Origin: Shewanella saliphila
GTDB lineage: Bacteria; Pseudomonadota; Gammaproteobacteria; Enterobacterales; Shewanellaceae
Assembly (NCBI RefSeq): GCF_014648295.1
Contig: NZ_BMQV01000037.1
Location: 1 to 50,933, forward strand
Reading direction: 5' to 3'
DNA length: 50,933 nt
Of the stretch, positions 17,956 to 27,112 are shown piece by piece. Position 1 is the stretch's first letter. Each line of letters begins with the position of its first letter. The position numbers and the translations under genes were made by a program. The notes under the pieces were generated by a model that was given only the letters and a program-made list of their open reading frames with translations, searched no databases and was not told where the DNA came from.

Positions 17956-18648
17956 CTAGCGAATGAATTCACATTTTACATGAGTAGGGCTTGTGCCTTT
18001 GGTGCACTCATTTAATGCTCTGCGTTGTGCTTTTAACATGGAATCATAACCAAAACCGTAGCCATAGCGAATATGACCACTATCGCTCACTGATACGGCA
18101 AGTGCTTTATGGTTTTTAAAGTCTTTAAATTGAATTAACACATCAATAAATTTTTGATCATTTGTGATGAATTGACATGCTTTAGCTTGCGGGTTTTGTT
18201 CACAGACTACTGGATATTGCTCAAATACAGGGTAGGAAATATCGATACTATCAAACCAAGAGGACCAGCTGCTTGCTTGAGTCTCAATTGTAATGTCAGC
18301 AGGAACATGAATTTGCAGATGTTGATTGTCAGAATCTTGTTGCCCTAACCAGACTAAGTTGAGTTTATTGTCGTTAGGATGGCCATTAGCAACGAGCACA
18401 TCGCCAGCGCAATTGTCACACAGTTGCTCGTCAGCTTTGATGATTGATATTTGAGTTGAGTAGTCAGAAGCACCGCCGCAACTGCGTTCAAAAATGACAG
18501 CCTTGTACATTTTATCTAATGATAGCGATTCGGTGTAAACGGTGTTACCGCACATGGAGCTGAGTAGCCAGCCCAATAAAATTGCCACTAACCCATAAAG
18601 GGCCAATGCACTAACGATTGTAATGATGATGACTTTTAGCGCTTTCAC
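17956..18648 (-). CDS. Hypothetical membrane-anchored protein
   Basis: A 230-residue protein with an N-terminal membrane anchor (about residues 7-30) and a periplasmic body. The first half contains SPDxxYKAV-like text (LDKMYKAVIFERSCGG) seen in a widespread small family of unknown function. The C-terminal quarter has a KALAVSVSDSGHIRYGYGFG stretch followed by RRALNEC, loosely like DUF4189-type repeats. Six or more cysteines suggest disulfides. A perfect inverted repeat (18719-18740) lies about 70 bases upstream of the start. It is likely translated together with the downstream 123-residue gene. Function unknown. Confidence 0.6.
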   Translation of the reverse strand: MKALKVIIITIVSALALYGLVAILLGWLLSSMCGNTVYTESLSLDKMYKAVIFERSCGGASDYSTQISIIKADEQLCDNCAGDVLVANGHPNDNKLNLVWLGQQDSDNQHLQIHVPADITIETQASSWSSWFDSIDISYPVFEQYPVVCEQNPQAKACQFITNDQKFIDVLIQFKDFKNHKALAVSVSDSGHIRYGYGFGYDSMLKAQRRALNECTKGTSPTHVKCEFIR

Positions 18649-18718
18649 CTGAAGATCTCTTTCTGCGAGTTTGTTTTATAGATTATGGACTTATTATGTT
18701 TGCAAACGAGATAATAGG

Positions 18719-18740
18719 CTTGTTACGTATGTGTAACAAG
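18719..18740. promoter_or_regulatory. Operator-like inverted repeat
   Basis: Perfect arms CTTGTTAC (18719-18726) and GTAACAAG (18733-18740) are separated by six bases, about 70 bases upstream of the 230-residue membrane protein gene. The size and spacing suit a dimeric repressor. The regulator is unknown. Confidence 0.4.
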
Positions 18741-18905
18741 TTAACAATTGTTTAGCTGTAGATGCTTTGAAATTGATTAAAGATAGCCATTGTTAGATTG
18801 ATAAAAAGGCGCTTGGCTAATGTGATTGGCACAATGGTTGGTCGGTACGACAATAGGTTTTCAGTACTGCGATGTTACATAACTTGCTGTTTAATAAGGT
18901 GCTGT

Positions 18906-19679
18906 TTAGTGGTTGGCAATTTTTATTTCTTTGTTAAAGTATTGATCGAAAATAGTTTGATAGTGCCCTGATGTTTTGAGTTGATCAAATGCTTGCTGCC
19001 ATTGCGCGATAATCTCGTCACTGGTATCGGCTGAAAAAGCAATATATAAGGTTGAGTCGTATAATTTAATGGACGTGCGTTCAATGGTATTGATATCAAT
19101 ATTTGCGGCTTGTGCTAAAAATGGCATGACCAACTCGCTCATCGGGGCAACATCAACCCGCCCATAACTGAGCATTTTGAGCGATTGTAATTGATCGTTA
19201 TCAGTACTGAGGTTGGTAAACCCTATGCTGTTTAAGTAACTGTGATCAGCGTTATCAAGTACAACTCCCACATTTTGCAAACGTTTAAGATCGTCTAATC
19301 GAGATAACGTCAGGTTAGCGCTGCGTTTTTTATAAAAATACACTCCACTGGTAATAATCGGTCCAACCCACTTCATGTTTTGTTCTCGCTCAGGTCGTTT
19401 AGCGATAGCAAATAGGGCGGTATTGGATTGTGACTTTAATTGTTGAAAGCCCCGATTAAAAGGATACATCTCAATTTGGGCATCGATGTGCGAGTTTTGT
19501 ATTATGGCGTTAACAATGTCTACTGCGAATCCCGTTACCATGCCATCTTGCTGATAGCTGAAAGGGCGTAACGGATAGGTCATCAGTTTGGTTGTGGGTT
19601 GTGCCGCGGTTACATTGGCGGTGAGCAACAAAGTGATCGCCAAAAGTAAAGGTTGAAATGACAAATAAGGAGGTTTCAT
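18906..19679 (-). CDS. Periplasmic solute-binding protein, amino-acid ABC type (SBP_bac_3)
   Basis: A 257-residue exported protein of the family 3 extracellular solute-binding fold. The signal peptide spans about residues 1-25 (hydrophobic core LLLAITLLLTANV, cleavage near TAAQP). TYPLRPFSYQQDGMVTGFAVDIVNAI is the typical opening of the binding domain, with the second lobe from about residue 110. No ABC permease or ATPase gene is adjacent, so it may serve a distant transporter or be one of the stand-alone binding proteins common in Shewanella. The ligand is probably an amino acid or other small polar compound; this is inference. It is one of three genes between pepA and holC. Confidence 0.8.
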   Translation of the reverse strand: MKPPYLSFQPLLLAITLLLTANVTAAQPTTKLMTYPLRPFSYQQDGMVTGFAVDIVNAIIQNSHIDAQIEMYPFNRGFQQLKSQSNTALFAIAKRPEREQNMKWVGPIITSGVYFYKKRSANLTLSRLDDLKRLQNVGVVLDNADHSYLNSIGFTNLSTDNDQLQSLKMLSYGRVDVAPMSELVMPFLAQAANIDINTIERTSIKLYDSTLYIAFSADTSDEIIAQWQQAFDQLKTSGHYQTIFDQYFNKEIKIANH

Positions 19680-19835
19680 ATCAAAGGCTCATAGGTCAAT
19701 GAGTTTGTATGCGGTTTATATTGTGTCATTAATCAAATCCCTATGATTGTGATGAGTTTTTTATCCTAATTGTTATAGCGGTGCAGTTTATACCATCAAC
19801 TCTGCATGTTCAATAAATGTACAATGCAAACGAAT

Positions 19836-19869
19836 AAAAAAAGGTAAAGCAGATATGCTTTACCTTTTT
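19836..19869 (-). terminator. Terminator of pepA
   Basis: Stem AAGGTAAAGC/GCTTTACCTT with a 6-base loop and A/T runs on both sides, 19 bases after the pepA stop. It could act in both directions. Confidence 0.88.
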
Positions 19870-19887
19870 ATAGAGAAGGTTTTAGCG

Positions 19888-21396
19888 TTATTCGCTAATT
19901 TCAACTCCAGCACGATTAATTAAGAACTGGCTTAAAATAGGTACCGGACGACCGGTTGACCCTTTGTTTGCGCCACTGTTCCAAGCTGTACCTGCTACGT
20001 CTAAATGCGCCCAGTTGTACTTTTTCGCGAAGCGAGATAAGAAACAAGCGGCTGTAATAGAACCTGCAGGACGACCACCCAGGTTAGTCATGTCAGCAAA
20101 TGGGCTATCAAGCATGTCTTGGTACTCATCCCACAATGGCATGCGCCATGCGCGGTCGCCACTTTGTTCACCAGCATTAAGCAATTCATGTGCTAATGGA
20201 TTATGCGAGCTAAACAAGCCTGAAGCGTGTTTGCCTAATGCAATCACACAAGCGCCGGTTAAGGTTGCTGTATCGATAACCAATTCTGGCTCGAAACGCT
20301 CAACGTAGGTTAATACGTCACATAATACTAAGCGGCCTTCAGCGTCGGTATTTAATACTTCAACCGTTTGGCCAGACATGGTGGTTAAAATGTCACCAGG
20401 GCGGTAAGCGTTGCCAGCAGGCATGTTTTCACAACCGGCCAGTACACCAATCACATTGATAGGCAACTTCATTTCACACAATGCTTTCATGGTGCCGATA
20501 ACACCTGCTGCACCACCCATGTCGTATTTCATTTCATCCATGGCTTCGCCAGGTTTTAATGAAATTCCGCCCGAGTCAAAGGTTAACCCTTTACCCACTA
20601 ATACAATCGGTTTTTCAGTGCTGTTGACTGCGCCCTGATATTCCATCACGGTCATGATCGACTCGTTTGAGCTAGCACGGCCTACCGCAAGGTAAGAGTT
20701 CATGCCTAATTTGGCCATTTGCTCTTCACCAATGGTGGTGACTTTAAGGTTTTCATGTACTTCAGCCATTTGACGCGCTTGTGACGCTAAATAAGCTGGA
20801 TTACAAATGTTAGGTGGCATGTTTGCCACGTCGCGGCATAAATGCATACCCGCAGACACTGACGTGCCGTGTTCAATTGCGCGCTCGCCAATGGTCAACT
20901 CACGGCGTGTTGGTACATTAAATACCATTTTACGCAGTGGACGACGAGTTTCACCCTTGCGGGTCTTTAATGCGTCAAATGAATATAAGCTGTTTTGAGT
21001 CGCTTCTACGGCTTGACGAACTTTCCAGTAGGTGTCGCGGCCTTTGACATGCAGTTCTGTTAAGAAGCATACTGCTTCCATTGAACCGGTTTCGTTCAAG
21101 GTGCTAATGGTTTTGGTGATAATTTGTTTGTATTGACGCTCGTCTAACTCACGCTCTTTACCACAACCTACTAATAACACGCGCTCACTCAATACGTTTG
21201 GTACATGATGCAATAGCAGCATTTGTCCTGGTTTACCTTCAAGGTCACCACGACGAAGTAGGTTACTGATGTAACCTTCACTGATTTTATCCAATTGCTC
21301 TGCGATACCAGACAAACGGCGGGGTTCGTAGACACCAACAACGATACAGGCTGAACGTTGTTTTTCGGGGCTGCCGCTCTTTACGCTAAACTCCAT
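19888..21396 (-). CDS. pepA: Leucyl aminopeptidase (cytosol aminopeptidase, PepA/XerB-type)
   Basis: A 502-residue M17 metallo-aminopeptidase that removes N-terminal residues, especially leucine, from peptides in the cytoplasm. E. coli PepA also binds DNA in Xer recombination at ColE1 cer and represses carAB. The signature NTDAEGRL is present, with the preceding metal- and substrate-binding segments [17 protein letters not shown] and [10 protein letters not shown]. The start at 21396 has AGGAG five bases upstream; an upstream GTG at 21402 overlaps that site and is less likely. pepA and lptF are divergent over 273 bases. Confidence 0.97.
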   Translation of the reverse strand: MEFSVKSGSPEKQRSACIVVGVYEPRRLSGIAEQLDKISEGYISNLLRRGDLEGKPGQMLLLHHVPNVLSERVLLVGCGKERELDERQYKQIITKTISTLNETGSMEAVCFLTELHVKGRDTYWKVRQAVEATQNSLYSFDALKTRKGETRRPLRKMVFNVPTRRELTIGERAIEHGTSVSAGMHLCRDVANMPPNICNPAYLASQARQMAEVHENLKVTTIGEEQMAKLGMNSYLAVGRASSNESIMTVMEYQGAVNSTEKPIVLVGKGLTFDSGGISLKPGEAMDEMKYDMGGAAGVIGTMKALCEMKLPINVIGVLAGCENMPAGNAYRPGDILTTMSGQTVEVLNTDAEGRLVLCDVLTYVERFEPELVIDTATLTGACVIALGKHASGLFSSHNPLAHELLNAGEQSGDRAWRMPLWDEYQDMLDSPFADMTNLGGRPAGSITAACFLSRFAKKYNWAHLDVAGTAWNSGANKGSTGRPVPILSQFLINRAGVEISE

Positions 21397-21669
21397 GAGC
21401 ACTCCTAGATTCTTAAAGACAAATTTTTATATTTATTAGATAATGTTTGCATTAGGCCATCTGGCATATATTCAACGAAAAGGTGTTAACTGTTTGGGAT
21501 TATTAACTAAAAATAGGCGAAAATTGACAGCCAAAATAGATGTTAACCACGACCCCAAAGCACCTTCCGCGCTGGTCAGAAAACTAGCAAAACTTCTGAA
21601 AGTAGACAGTTTACATGAAAGTTGCTCTGATACCAGTAAAAAGATAAGTTTAGCCACCGGATCCTACTT

Positions 21670-22782
21670 GTGATTGTATTTAGATACCTGATTGGTGAAG
21701 TTTTAAAAGCGCAATTTGCAGTACTTTTAGTACTGTTAACTATTTTTATCAGCCAACAATTTGTGCGCGTGTTAGCCGACGCTTCTGACGGCGAATTTCC
21801 GGCATCGTTAGTGTTGACGTTATTGGGGTTGAATTTGCCTCAGTTGACGGTGTTGGTGCTTCCTCTTAGTTTCTTTTTAGCGATTTTATTAGCCCATGGG
21901 CGAATGTATGCTGAAAATGAAATGGTGGTTTTGCATGGCGTGGGGGTCAGTGAGTGGTATGTAACTCGGGTGACATTGCTGCTGGCGTTAGTTAACCTCG
22001 TCTTTACGGCTTATTTGTCTATTTATGTTGGCCCATGGGCAGAAGAGCGCCAAAATCAGGTGTTAGAAAAAGCTCAGTCTGAAGCCGGACTTGCCGCACT
22101 AACTCAAGGGCGCTTTCAAACCAGCCCTAACGGTCGAGCGGTGTTATTTGTTGAAAAGATTAATAAAGATAATACTCTCAATAAAGTGTTTGTGGCGCAA
22201 TTACCTGATCCTGAAGATGAAGATGGCTTAACTAATCTTGTGGTTGCTCAGCAAGGGCGAGTGACAGAAGACGATATCGGCAGCCAGCAATTAGAGCTCG
22301 AAAAAGGGGTGCGTTATCAAGGCAACCCTAAGTCACTGGATATACAAGTTATTGAGTTTGGTGGCTATAAAATGGAAATTAAAGAGCAAGAAATCGACGA
22401 GCGTAGACGTAAATTGTCTGCATTGCCAGTCGATGAGTTGCTGGCGACACCTGGCTCTGAAGCCGTGGCCGAATTTCAATGGCGATTAGCGATCCCTATC
22501 GCCATTCCATTAATGACCTTAATTGCTGTACCGCTGGCTCGGGTGAATGTGCGCCAAGGTAAGTTTGCAAAAATGTTCCCTGCGATTTTATTGTATTTGG
22601 GCTACTTTGGCTTAATGGTCGCAGGACGTAAGGCGCTACAAGATGAGGTAATCCCATTATCGTTGGGGATGTGGTGGATCCACGGTTGTGCATTGATATT
22701 AGGGTTATTGTTGTTGATAAAAGAACGGCCATCTGGAATGAAGTTGCTCGGATTTTTTAAGCGTAAACAGGTGGCAGGATGA
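21670..22782 (+). CDS. lptF: LPS export permease LptF
   Basis: LptF (370 residues) with LptG forms the inner-membrane permease of the LptB2FG transporter that extracts lipopolysaccharide and passes it to LptC. The start is a GTG: the resulting N-terminus MIVFRYLIGEVLKAQ aligns with E. coli LptF (MIIIRYLVRETLKSQ). Three N-terminal membrane segments, a periplasmic beta-jellyroll domain (about residues 115-265) and three C-terminal membrane segments fit the YjgP/YjgQ fold. It overlaps lptG by four bases (ATGA), so translation is coupled. The GTG start and weak ribosome binding site may limit its synthesis. Confidence 0.95.
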   Translation: MIVFRYLIGEVLKAQFAVLLVLLTIFISQQFVRVLADASDGEFPASLVLTLLGLNLPQLTVLVLPLSFFLAILLAHGRMYAENEMVVLHGVGVSEWYVTRVTLLLALVNLVFTAYLSIYVGPWAEERQNQVLEKAQSEAGLAALTQGRFQTSPNGRAVLFVEKINKDNTLNKVFVAQLPDPEDEDGLTNLVVAQQGRVTEDDIGSQQLELEKGVRYQGNPKSLDIQVIEFGGYKMEIKEQEIDERRRKLSALPVDELLATPGSEAVAEFQWRLAIPIAIPLMTLIAVPLARVNVRQGKFAKMFPAILLYLGYFGLMVAGRKALQDEVIPLSLGMWWIHGCALILGLLLLIKERPSGMKLLGFFKRKQVAG

Positions 22783-23837
22783 AAATTTTAGACCTTTATA
22801 TTGCTCGTATGATTGTGAGCACCTCAGCCTTATGTTTGCTAATTTTAACCGGGTTATCGGGCATTATTAAGTGGGTTGATCAGCTGCGCGTTGTCGGTCG
22901 AGGCAACTATACCATGATGGATGCCGGCGTTTATGTGCTGTTTTTAGTGCCTCGAGATATCGAAATGTTTTTCCCTATGGCCGTTTTACTCGGAGCATTA
23001 ATTGGGATGGGCATGTTAGCGTCCAACTCGGAACTTGTCGTGATGCAAGCTTCTGGTATGTCGCGTTTGCAAATCACTCAATCGGCAATGAAAACCGCAA
23101 TACCGTTAATGATAATGGTGATGGTGCTCGGTGAATGGGGGGCCCCAGTTGCTGAAAAAAGCGCAAAGGAACTCCAAGCCGTTAAAGTGTCGGGCGGCAG
23201 TTTAATTAAATCAAACCGTGGTATTTGGGCTAAAGATGGCGATATGTTTGTCAATATCGGCGAAGTGCAAAATGTGGATATGCTTAACTCTGTTAGCTTG
23301 TATAAGTTTAACGATAGTCTTGAGTTAAGGTCGGTGACACATGCTGAGAAAGCTGTATTTACTGGTAATATATGGCAATTAAGTGGCGTTGAAAATACGT
23401 CAGTAAAAGACGATAGAGTCGTTCGTGAATTTTTAGAAACCGATGAATGGAAGTCAACGTTAACGCCAGATAAGCTCAGTGTGGTGTCGGTAAAACCTGA
23501 ATCGTTATCGATTAGAGGGTTGGTTGATTATCTTGATTACCTCGAAACTAACCAGCAAGACCCTAGCCGTTATGAGTTGGCGTTATGGCGCAAAATTATG
23601 CAACCAATCACGGTGGCGGTAATGATGCTGGTGGCGTTGTCATTTGTATTTGGTCCGCTACGAACGGTCACAATGGGGGCTCGGGTATTGTTAGGTGTGG
23701 TGGCTGGGTTTAGTTTTTATATCAGCAACCAGATATTTGGCCCTATGAGCCTTGTGTATGAGTTACCCGCTTTTGTTGGGGCTGTTGCGCCAAGTTTGTT
23801 ATTTACCGCTTTAGCCATACATTACATACGCAAATAA
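22779..23837 (+). CDS. lptG: LPS export permease LptG
   Basis: LptG (352 residues) is the partner of LptF in the LptB2FG lipopolysaccharide exporter. Six membrane segments flank a periplasmic domain (about residues 125-260). The N-terminal helix contains LDLYIARMIV, and the KWVDQLR segment follows the first membrane helix as in E. coli YjgQ. The C-terminal membrane region includes the conserved SFVFGPLR motif. The start overlaps the lptF stop by four bases. A bidirectional terminator follows. Confidence 0.95.
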   Translation: MKILDLYIARMIVSTSALCLLILTGLSGIIKWVDQLRVVGRGNYTMMDAGVYVLFLVPRDIEMFFPMAVLLGALIGMGMLASNSELVVMQASGMSRLQITQSAMKTAIPLMIMVMVLGEWGAPVAEKSAKELQAVKVSGGSLIKSNRGIWAKDGDMFVNIGEVQNVDMLNSVSLYKFNDSLELRSVTHAEKAVFTGNIWQLSGVENTSVKDDRVVREFLETDEWKSTLTPDKLSVVSVKPESLSIRGLVDYLDYLETNQQDPSRYELALWRKIMQPITVAVMMLVALSFVFGPLRTVTMGARVLLGVVAGFSFYISNQIFGPMSLVYELPAFVGAVAPSLLFTALAIHYIRK

Positions 23838-23859
23838 TCGTCTCATTAACCAAGACACA

Positions 23860-23888
23860 AAAATGGCAACCTATGGGTTGCCATTTTT
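23860..23888. terminator. Bidirectional terminator between lptG and the RDD gene
   Basis: Stem AAAATGGCAACC/GGTTGCCATTTT with a short loop, flanked by A and T runs, lies between convergent genes and can serve both strands. Confidence 0.9.
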
Positions 23889-23949
23889 ATTCGCGAGTTA
23901 CCCTTTATATGATTATATTGCTATAAAATCAAAATGTTAACTTGATATT

Positions 23950-24459
23950 TTATGCGCCGTGCCAATTGCGCATTTGATTGGCTTCAACCGACAATACCAC
24001 CACTTCTGAGCGGGTCATCATATCTTGCAGAGCCAGTTTATCGTCGTTGATTAAAATCCATAAGTTACCAATCCCTAACAAAGACCACACCACGCGAGCG
24101 CAAGCGGTAATGAAACTGAGATTTTGACCATTAGGATGCTGCACTTTTAAACGCCATGCTCGCATCCCTAAAGTTTGACCGCCACGGCTCCAAAATATGG
24201 CGTAAAAGCTACAAACACACAATGCCAACCATAATTGATATAGCCCATGGTAAAGCGGTGTGTTATTGAGTAAGTCTGAGGTATGCTCAAAGCCGTTCAT
24301 TGCAATCACCCCGGTGCTTTGTAAAGCAAAAAACACCCCAAACCCAATGCCACCGGCAAACATGTATACCGCGACGGCCAATAATGAATCGTAAATGATA
24401 GCGCCAACTCGACGAACAAAGCTCGCTCGAGGAAAGTTGGCATGTTCTGAATTTAACAT
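23950..24459 (-). CDS. RDD-family membrane protein
   Basis: A 169-residue inner-membrane protein of the RDD family (named for Arg-Asp-Asp). The domain begins ASFVRRVGAIIYDSLLAVAV: here the family Arg and Asp are R17 and D24 in the first membrane segment. A second segment follows (about 65-90), and GGQTLGMRAWRLKV is the typical conserved cytoplasmic motif. A last segment is at about 125-140. RDD proteins are of uncertain function, and some have been linked to ion transport. Possibly in one operon with the DUF2960 gene 26 bases upstream. Confidence 0.85.
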   Translation of the reverse strand: MLNSEHANFPRASFVRRVGAIIYDSLLAVAVYMFAGGIGFGVFFALQSTGVIAMNGFEHTSDLLNNTPLYHGLYQLWLALCVCSFYAIFWSRGGQTLGMRAWRLKVQHPNGQNLSFITACARVVWSLLGIGNLWILINDDKLALQDMMTRSEVVVLSVEANQMRNWHGA

Positions 24460-24485
24460 CGATATTCCTTAAGGCTCAGTTGAGA

Positions 24486-24740
24486 TTAGATTTCATCGTC
24501 TTCGCGAACAAACTTAATACTGGTAAAACCAAAGCGTGCAAATTCGGTTTTACGAAACTCTTTTTCAGCTTTTGCGCCTTTTTTGGAGGTTAAGGCTATT
24601 TGCTGCTCCATGGCGAGAAATCTGGTTAAATCTATCCCTTCCGCCTCAGCTGCGGCTTCATAAAGGTCATGGTGGATGTCATAGCTAAAGGCGATAGTTT
24701 TGGTTTGGCCTTTAAAGGTATAAATTACTTGGCGCGCCAT
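24486..24740 (-). CDS. DUF2960 family protein
   Basis: An 84-residue soluble protein that begins MARQVIYTFKGQTKTI and contains a charged helical centre. It matches the small DUF2960 family of Shewanella and Vibrio, whose role is unknown. A GGAG-like site precedes the ATG. It is probably transcribed with the RDD gene that follows 26 bases later. Confidence 0.75.
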   Translation of the reverse strand: MARQVIYTFKGQTKTIAFSYDIHHDLYEAAAEAEGIDLTRFLAMEQQIALTSKKGAKAEKEFRKTEFARFGFTSIKFVREDDEI

Positions 24741-24962
24741 GGCGAACTCCTGAAATTAATGTCATTTACATTCAAAATAAAAAGATAGCCCTTAATCAAT
24801 ATCATCTAACAGATATGTTTTCGACGATAAGGACTCAAACGCAACCAGTGCGCTAATAGTGTAGTTAGATAGTGTGGTTAATTGTCCCACGTTCGTAGGC
24901 CGATAACCAACTAGAACCCCAATGAGTTGCCATAAATAGCACACTTTATTTCGTTCACAAGC

Positions 24963-25454
24963 CTAATCGAGGGTTAAATACAGGTAACACGCATCAACAG
25001 GATAAGTCTTTAAAGCAGCTTTTAATGCTGAGGAGGGGGCTGCGGGTAAAAAACCTTGTGCTTGCCAATAGCCTTTTGCTCCCTGAACGGCAACCAAACC
25101 AATACCGTGTTTAGATAATTGAGTCGCTTGGTAAATCACGTACTCGAGTAACTGTTTACCCAGCCCCATACCTTGAGCCGCTGGCGAAATCGCCATGTCA
25201 TGCAAATACCAGCTATGACTCTTTATAGGGGTAATGGGTGTGTCTAAAGACGGTGCATCACCCTGAGGCCAAGGGTGGACTAATGCATAAGCAACAATGT
25301 TTTCAGCTTGCTCAATGACCAAGCATGTCGTTGGCGACGCTTGCCATTTACTTTGCATGACCGCAAGGGACTCTGGGGTTAATTCAATATAACATTGCGC
25401 CTGAATAGCCATAATGGCTGGCCAGTCTGAAGCTATGATTGGGCGAATTGACAT
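24963..25454 (-). CDS. GNAT-family N-acetyltransferase
   Basis: A 163-residue acetyltransferase of the GCN5-related family, using acetyl-CoA. The acetyl-CoA-binding motif is QGMGLGKQLLEYVIYQA (about residues 100-116), after a beta strand YLHDMAISP. The true start is probably the ATG at 25454 (MSIRPII). An in-frame ATG at 25505 would add 17 residues that overlap a TATAAT hexamer at the DNA level, which looks like the -10 element of this gene. The acceptor molecule is unknown. The 222-base gap upstream of the DUF2960 gene holds nothing I can identify. Confidence 0.82.
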   Translation of the reverse strand: MSIRPIIASDWPAIMAIQAQCYIELTPESLAVMQSKWQASPTTCLVIEQAENIVAYALVHPWPQGDAPSLDTPITPIKSHSWYLHDMAISPAAQGMGLGKQLLEYVIYQATQLSKHGIGLVAVQGAKGYWQAQGFLPAAPSSALKAALKTYPVDACYLYLTLD

Positions 25455-25587
25455 ATCATTTAGGTTGTCGCGTGGTTTGGCCGCGATTATACCCATATGC
25501 GCCATAAAATCTAAGCGTTAATCTGTGTTAAAGTGAGTTAGGATGAGCCAATGATAGGCCTAAAAACAACAACGACAAGGATAAAAT

Positions 25588-26160
25588 ATGCAACAACGCT
25601 TACCTCTTTTGGCTAAACGAGCACTGTATGGTGCCATGTTAATTACAAGCACCTGCACTCCTTTTATGGCCGCTGCGGGTATGGAAGCTTTTAAGCCTGG
25701 CACAGTGATCACAGAGTACGGTAAAGTGGCTGCCATTGAGAGTAACTTGGCAATCCCCGCAGGAATGAAGTTTAAGGTGGCTTTTGATTTAGGTGCAGCG
25801 GCTAAACCCGGTGAGTTGAATCGTCGTATCGATACCCTTGCTCGTTTTATTAATATGCACGTAGCAGCAGGCGTTAAACTGGAAGATATTTCACTAGCGA
25901 TGGTGGTGCATGGTCAAGCGGCAAGCGACATGACTCAAGAACACTACTATCAGATGCTAAATGCTGAAAAAAATAATGCTAATAAAGACCTGATTGCACA
26001 GTTGGTGAAAGTTGGGGTTAGGTTTTATGTGTGCGGTCAAACGGCGGCGTATTACGGCATGAGTCAAAAGGATTTATTACCTGGTGTTGACATGGCGTTG
26101 TCTGCGTTAACAGCCCATGCGGTATTAGCTCATGAAGGCTACAGTGTAAACCCATTTTAA
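25588..26160 (+). CDS. Periplasmic DsrE/DsrF-like protein
   Basis: A 190-residue exported protein of the DsrE-like fold, known from cytoplasmic sulfur-relay proteins (DsrE, TusD). A signal peptide covers about residues 1-30 (hydrophobic core YGAMLITSTCTPFMAAA). The DsrE-type segments are KVAFDLG, a following NxxxRHxxxA-like helix (RRIDTLARFINMH), VVHGQA, and FYVCGQTAAYYG. The last carries the single conserved cysteine (C151 approximately) typical of this group. A role in periplasmic sulfur or thiol chemistry is possible but only inferred. It is divergent from the GNAT gene and monocistronic. Confidence 0.8.
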   Translation: MQQRLPLLAKRALYGAMLITSTCTPFMAAAGMEAFKPGTVITEYGKVAAIESNLAIPAGMKFKVAFDLGAAAKPGELNRRIDTLARFINMHVAAGVKLEDISLAMVVHGQAASDMTQEHYYQMLNAEKNNANKDLIAQLVKVGVRFYVCGQTAAYYGMSQKDLLPGVDMALSALTAHAVLAHEGYSVNPF

Positions 26161-26227
26161 ACCCCAGTTAATTTTGTGCTTGGCTATTGTCAGTGGCTGG
26201 GGTTTGTTTAGGGGATTTAAGCCAGGT

Positions 26228-26337
26228 ATCAGCGTAAGTGTTTAACGTATAACAAAGCAAACATCACTACATAATGCGATAAGGCCGTTTCTTATAGACA
26301 CTCCTTATTGCTTGTAATGCATTCCCCTTACGCTGAT
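26228..26337. repeat. 110-bp element with 11-bp terminal inverted repeats
   Basis: Perfect terminal inverted repeats ATCAGCGTAAG (26228-26238) and CTTACGCTGAT (26327-26337) enclose 88 bases with no ORF. It occupies the space between the convergent DsrE-like and DUF2913-like genes. Size and ends suit a miniature transposable element or a structured RNA. No clear target-site duplication is seen and there is no second copy in this window. Confidence 0.5.
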
Positions 26338-26346
26338 CAAAAAGGT

Positions 26347-26991
26347 TTAATATTGCTCAAGGCACAGCAAGCATAAACTAGGATGAAGATTGTTCGGCAT
26401 TAAGGTATAGGTTTTGTGGTGTTTGATTAACGTAGTCTTTTTATTACCTTGGCTCAGTAATAAGCCCTGAGTTAACGCAAGTTGAGCTACGATTTTTTCA
26501 TCGCCACGTATGTACATTGAAATCGGCTTAACAATCTTGTCATCAGCAATGTGTTGATTAAACGCTGTGGCAGAGATAATTAAGCTAGATTGCCCATCAC
26601 TGTCTAATTTAAGTTTAGCGTCTATATCAGTATCGGTGATGATAACCCATTGCTTAGCCGCTAATTCTGTTAATAAGTTTTTAAGCCCGGTACCTGTCGC
26701 AATAGGGCTGTTATTGGCTTGCTGATATTGGTCTGCAATGCAGGTGAGCAAACGTTTTAGTTGCGCCCCAGCCCCTTGGCTACGAGCTTGACGGATCCAC
26801 GCGGTTAAGTCGTCGGCAACCAATTTAGAAAAACGCTTTGTTTTTAACGATTCAACCATCCAATTACATAAAAAATGGCTTTCTTGCGCAGGCGTGCGTT
26901 GGGCTTTGTGTTGTGATGCAGAGGTATTGATGGCATCAATGCCGGCAAGTGCTAATGCCAGTAAGGCTTGGTTATATGTTTCGGTGGTCAT
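26347..26991 (-). CDS. DUF2913-like protein
   Basis: A 214-residue soluble protein resembling the DUF2913 family of Vibrio and Shewanella. The best evidence is the ESHFLCNWMVESLKTKRFS segment (about residues 38-56), a following helical region with LKRLL, and the late KPISMYIRGDE stretch. The function of the family is unknown. I prefer the ATG at 26991 (MTTETYNQ); a frame open to 27036 would add 15 residues. Its 3' end lies about 10 bases from the inverted-repeat element. Confidence 0.65.
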   Translation of the reverse strand: MTTETYNQALLALALAGIDAINTSASQHKAQRTPAQESHFLCNWMVESLKTKRFSKLVADDLTAWIRQARSQGAGAQLKRLLTCIADQYQQANNSPIATGTGLKNLLTELAAKQWVIITDTDIDAKLKLDSDGQSSLIISATAFNQHIADDKIVKPISMYIRGDEKIVAQLALTQGLLLSQGNKKTTLIKHHKTYTLMPNNLHPSLCLLCLEQY

Positions 26992-27068
26992 GTCAACAAA
27001 TCGATAAAGTAGAATAGCGGCTAGTTTACCGTGCAACCGTTAATTGCTAAATAGATTTTTTTACAATG

Positions 27069-27103
27069 CGATGGCCGTTGTTGCATTTGCGGTTAACAAC
27101 GGC
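27069..27103. repeat. Stem-loop between DUF4136 and DUF2913-like genes
   Basis: A 10-base perfect stem (GGCCGTTGTT and AACAACGGCC) with a loop of about 15 bases lies ten bases after the DUF4136 stop. There is no immediate T-run on the minus strand, although T-rich DNA follows about 10 bases later. It may be a weak terminator. Confidence 0.45.
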
Positions 27104-27112
27104 CAAAAGTGG

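Noticed and set aside
21443..21673. ORF of 76 codons between pepA and lptF
   Set aside because: It sits in the divergent promoter region, has no recognisable family features and no good ribosome binding site, and overlaps the lptF start.
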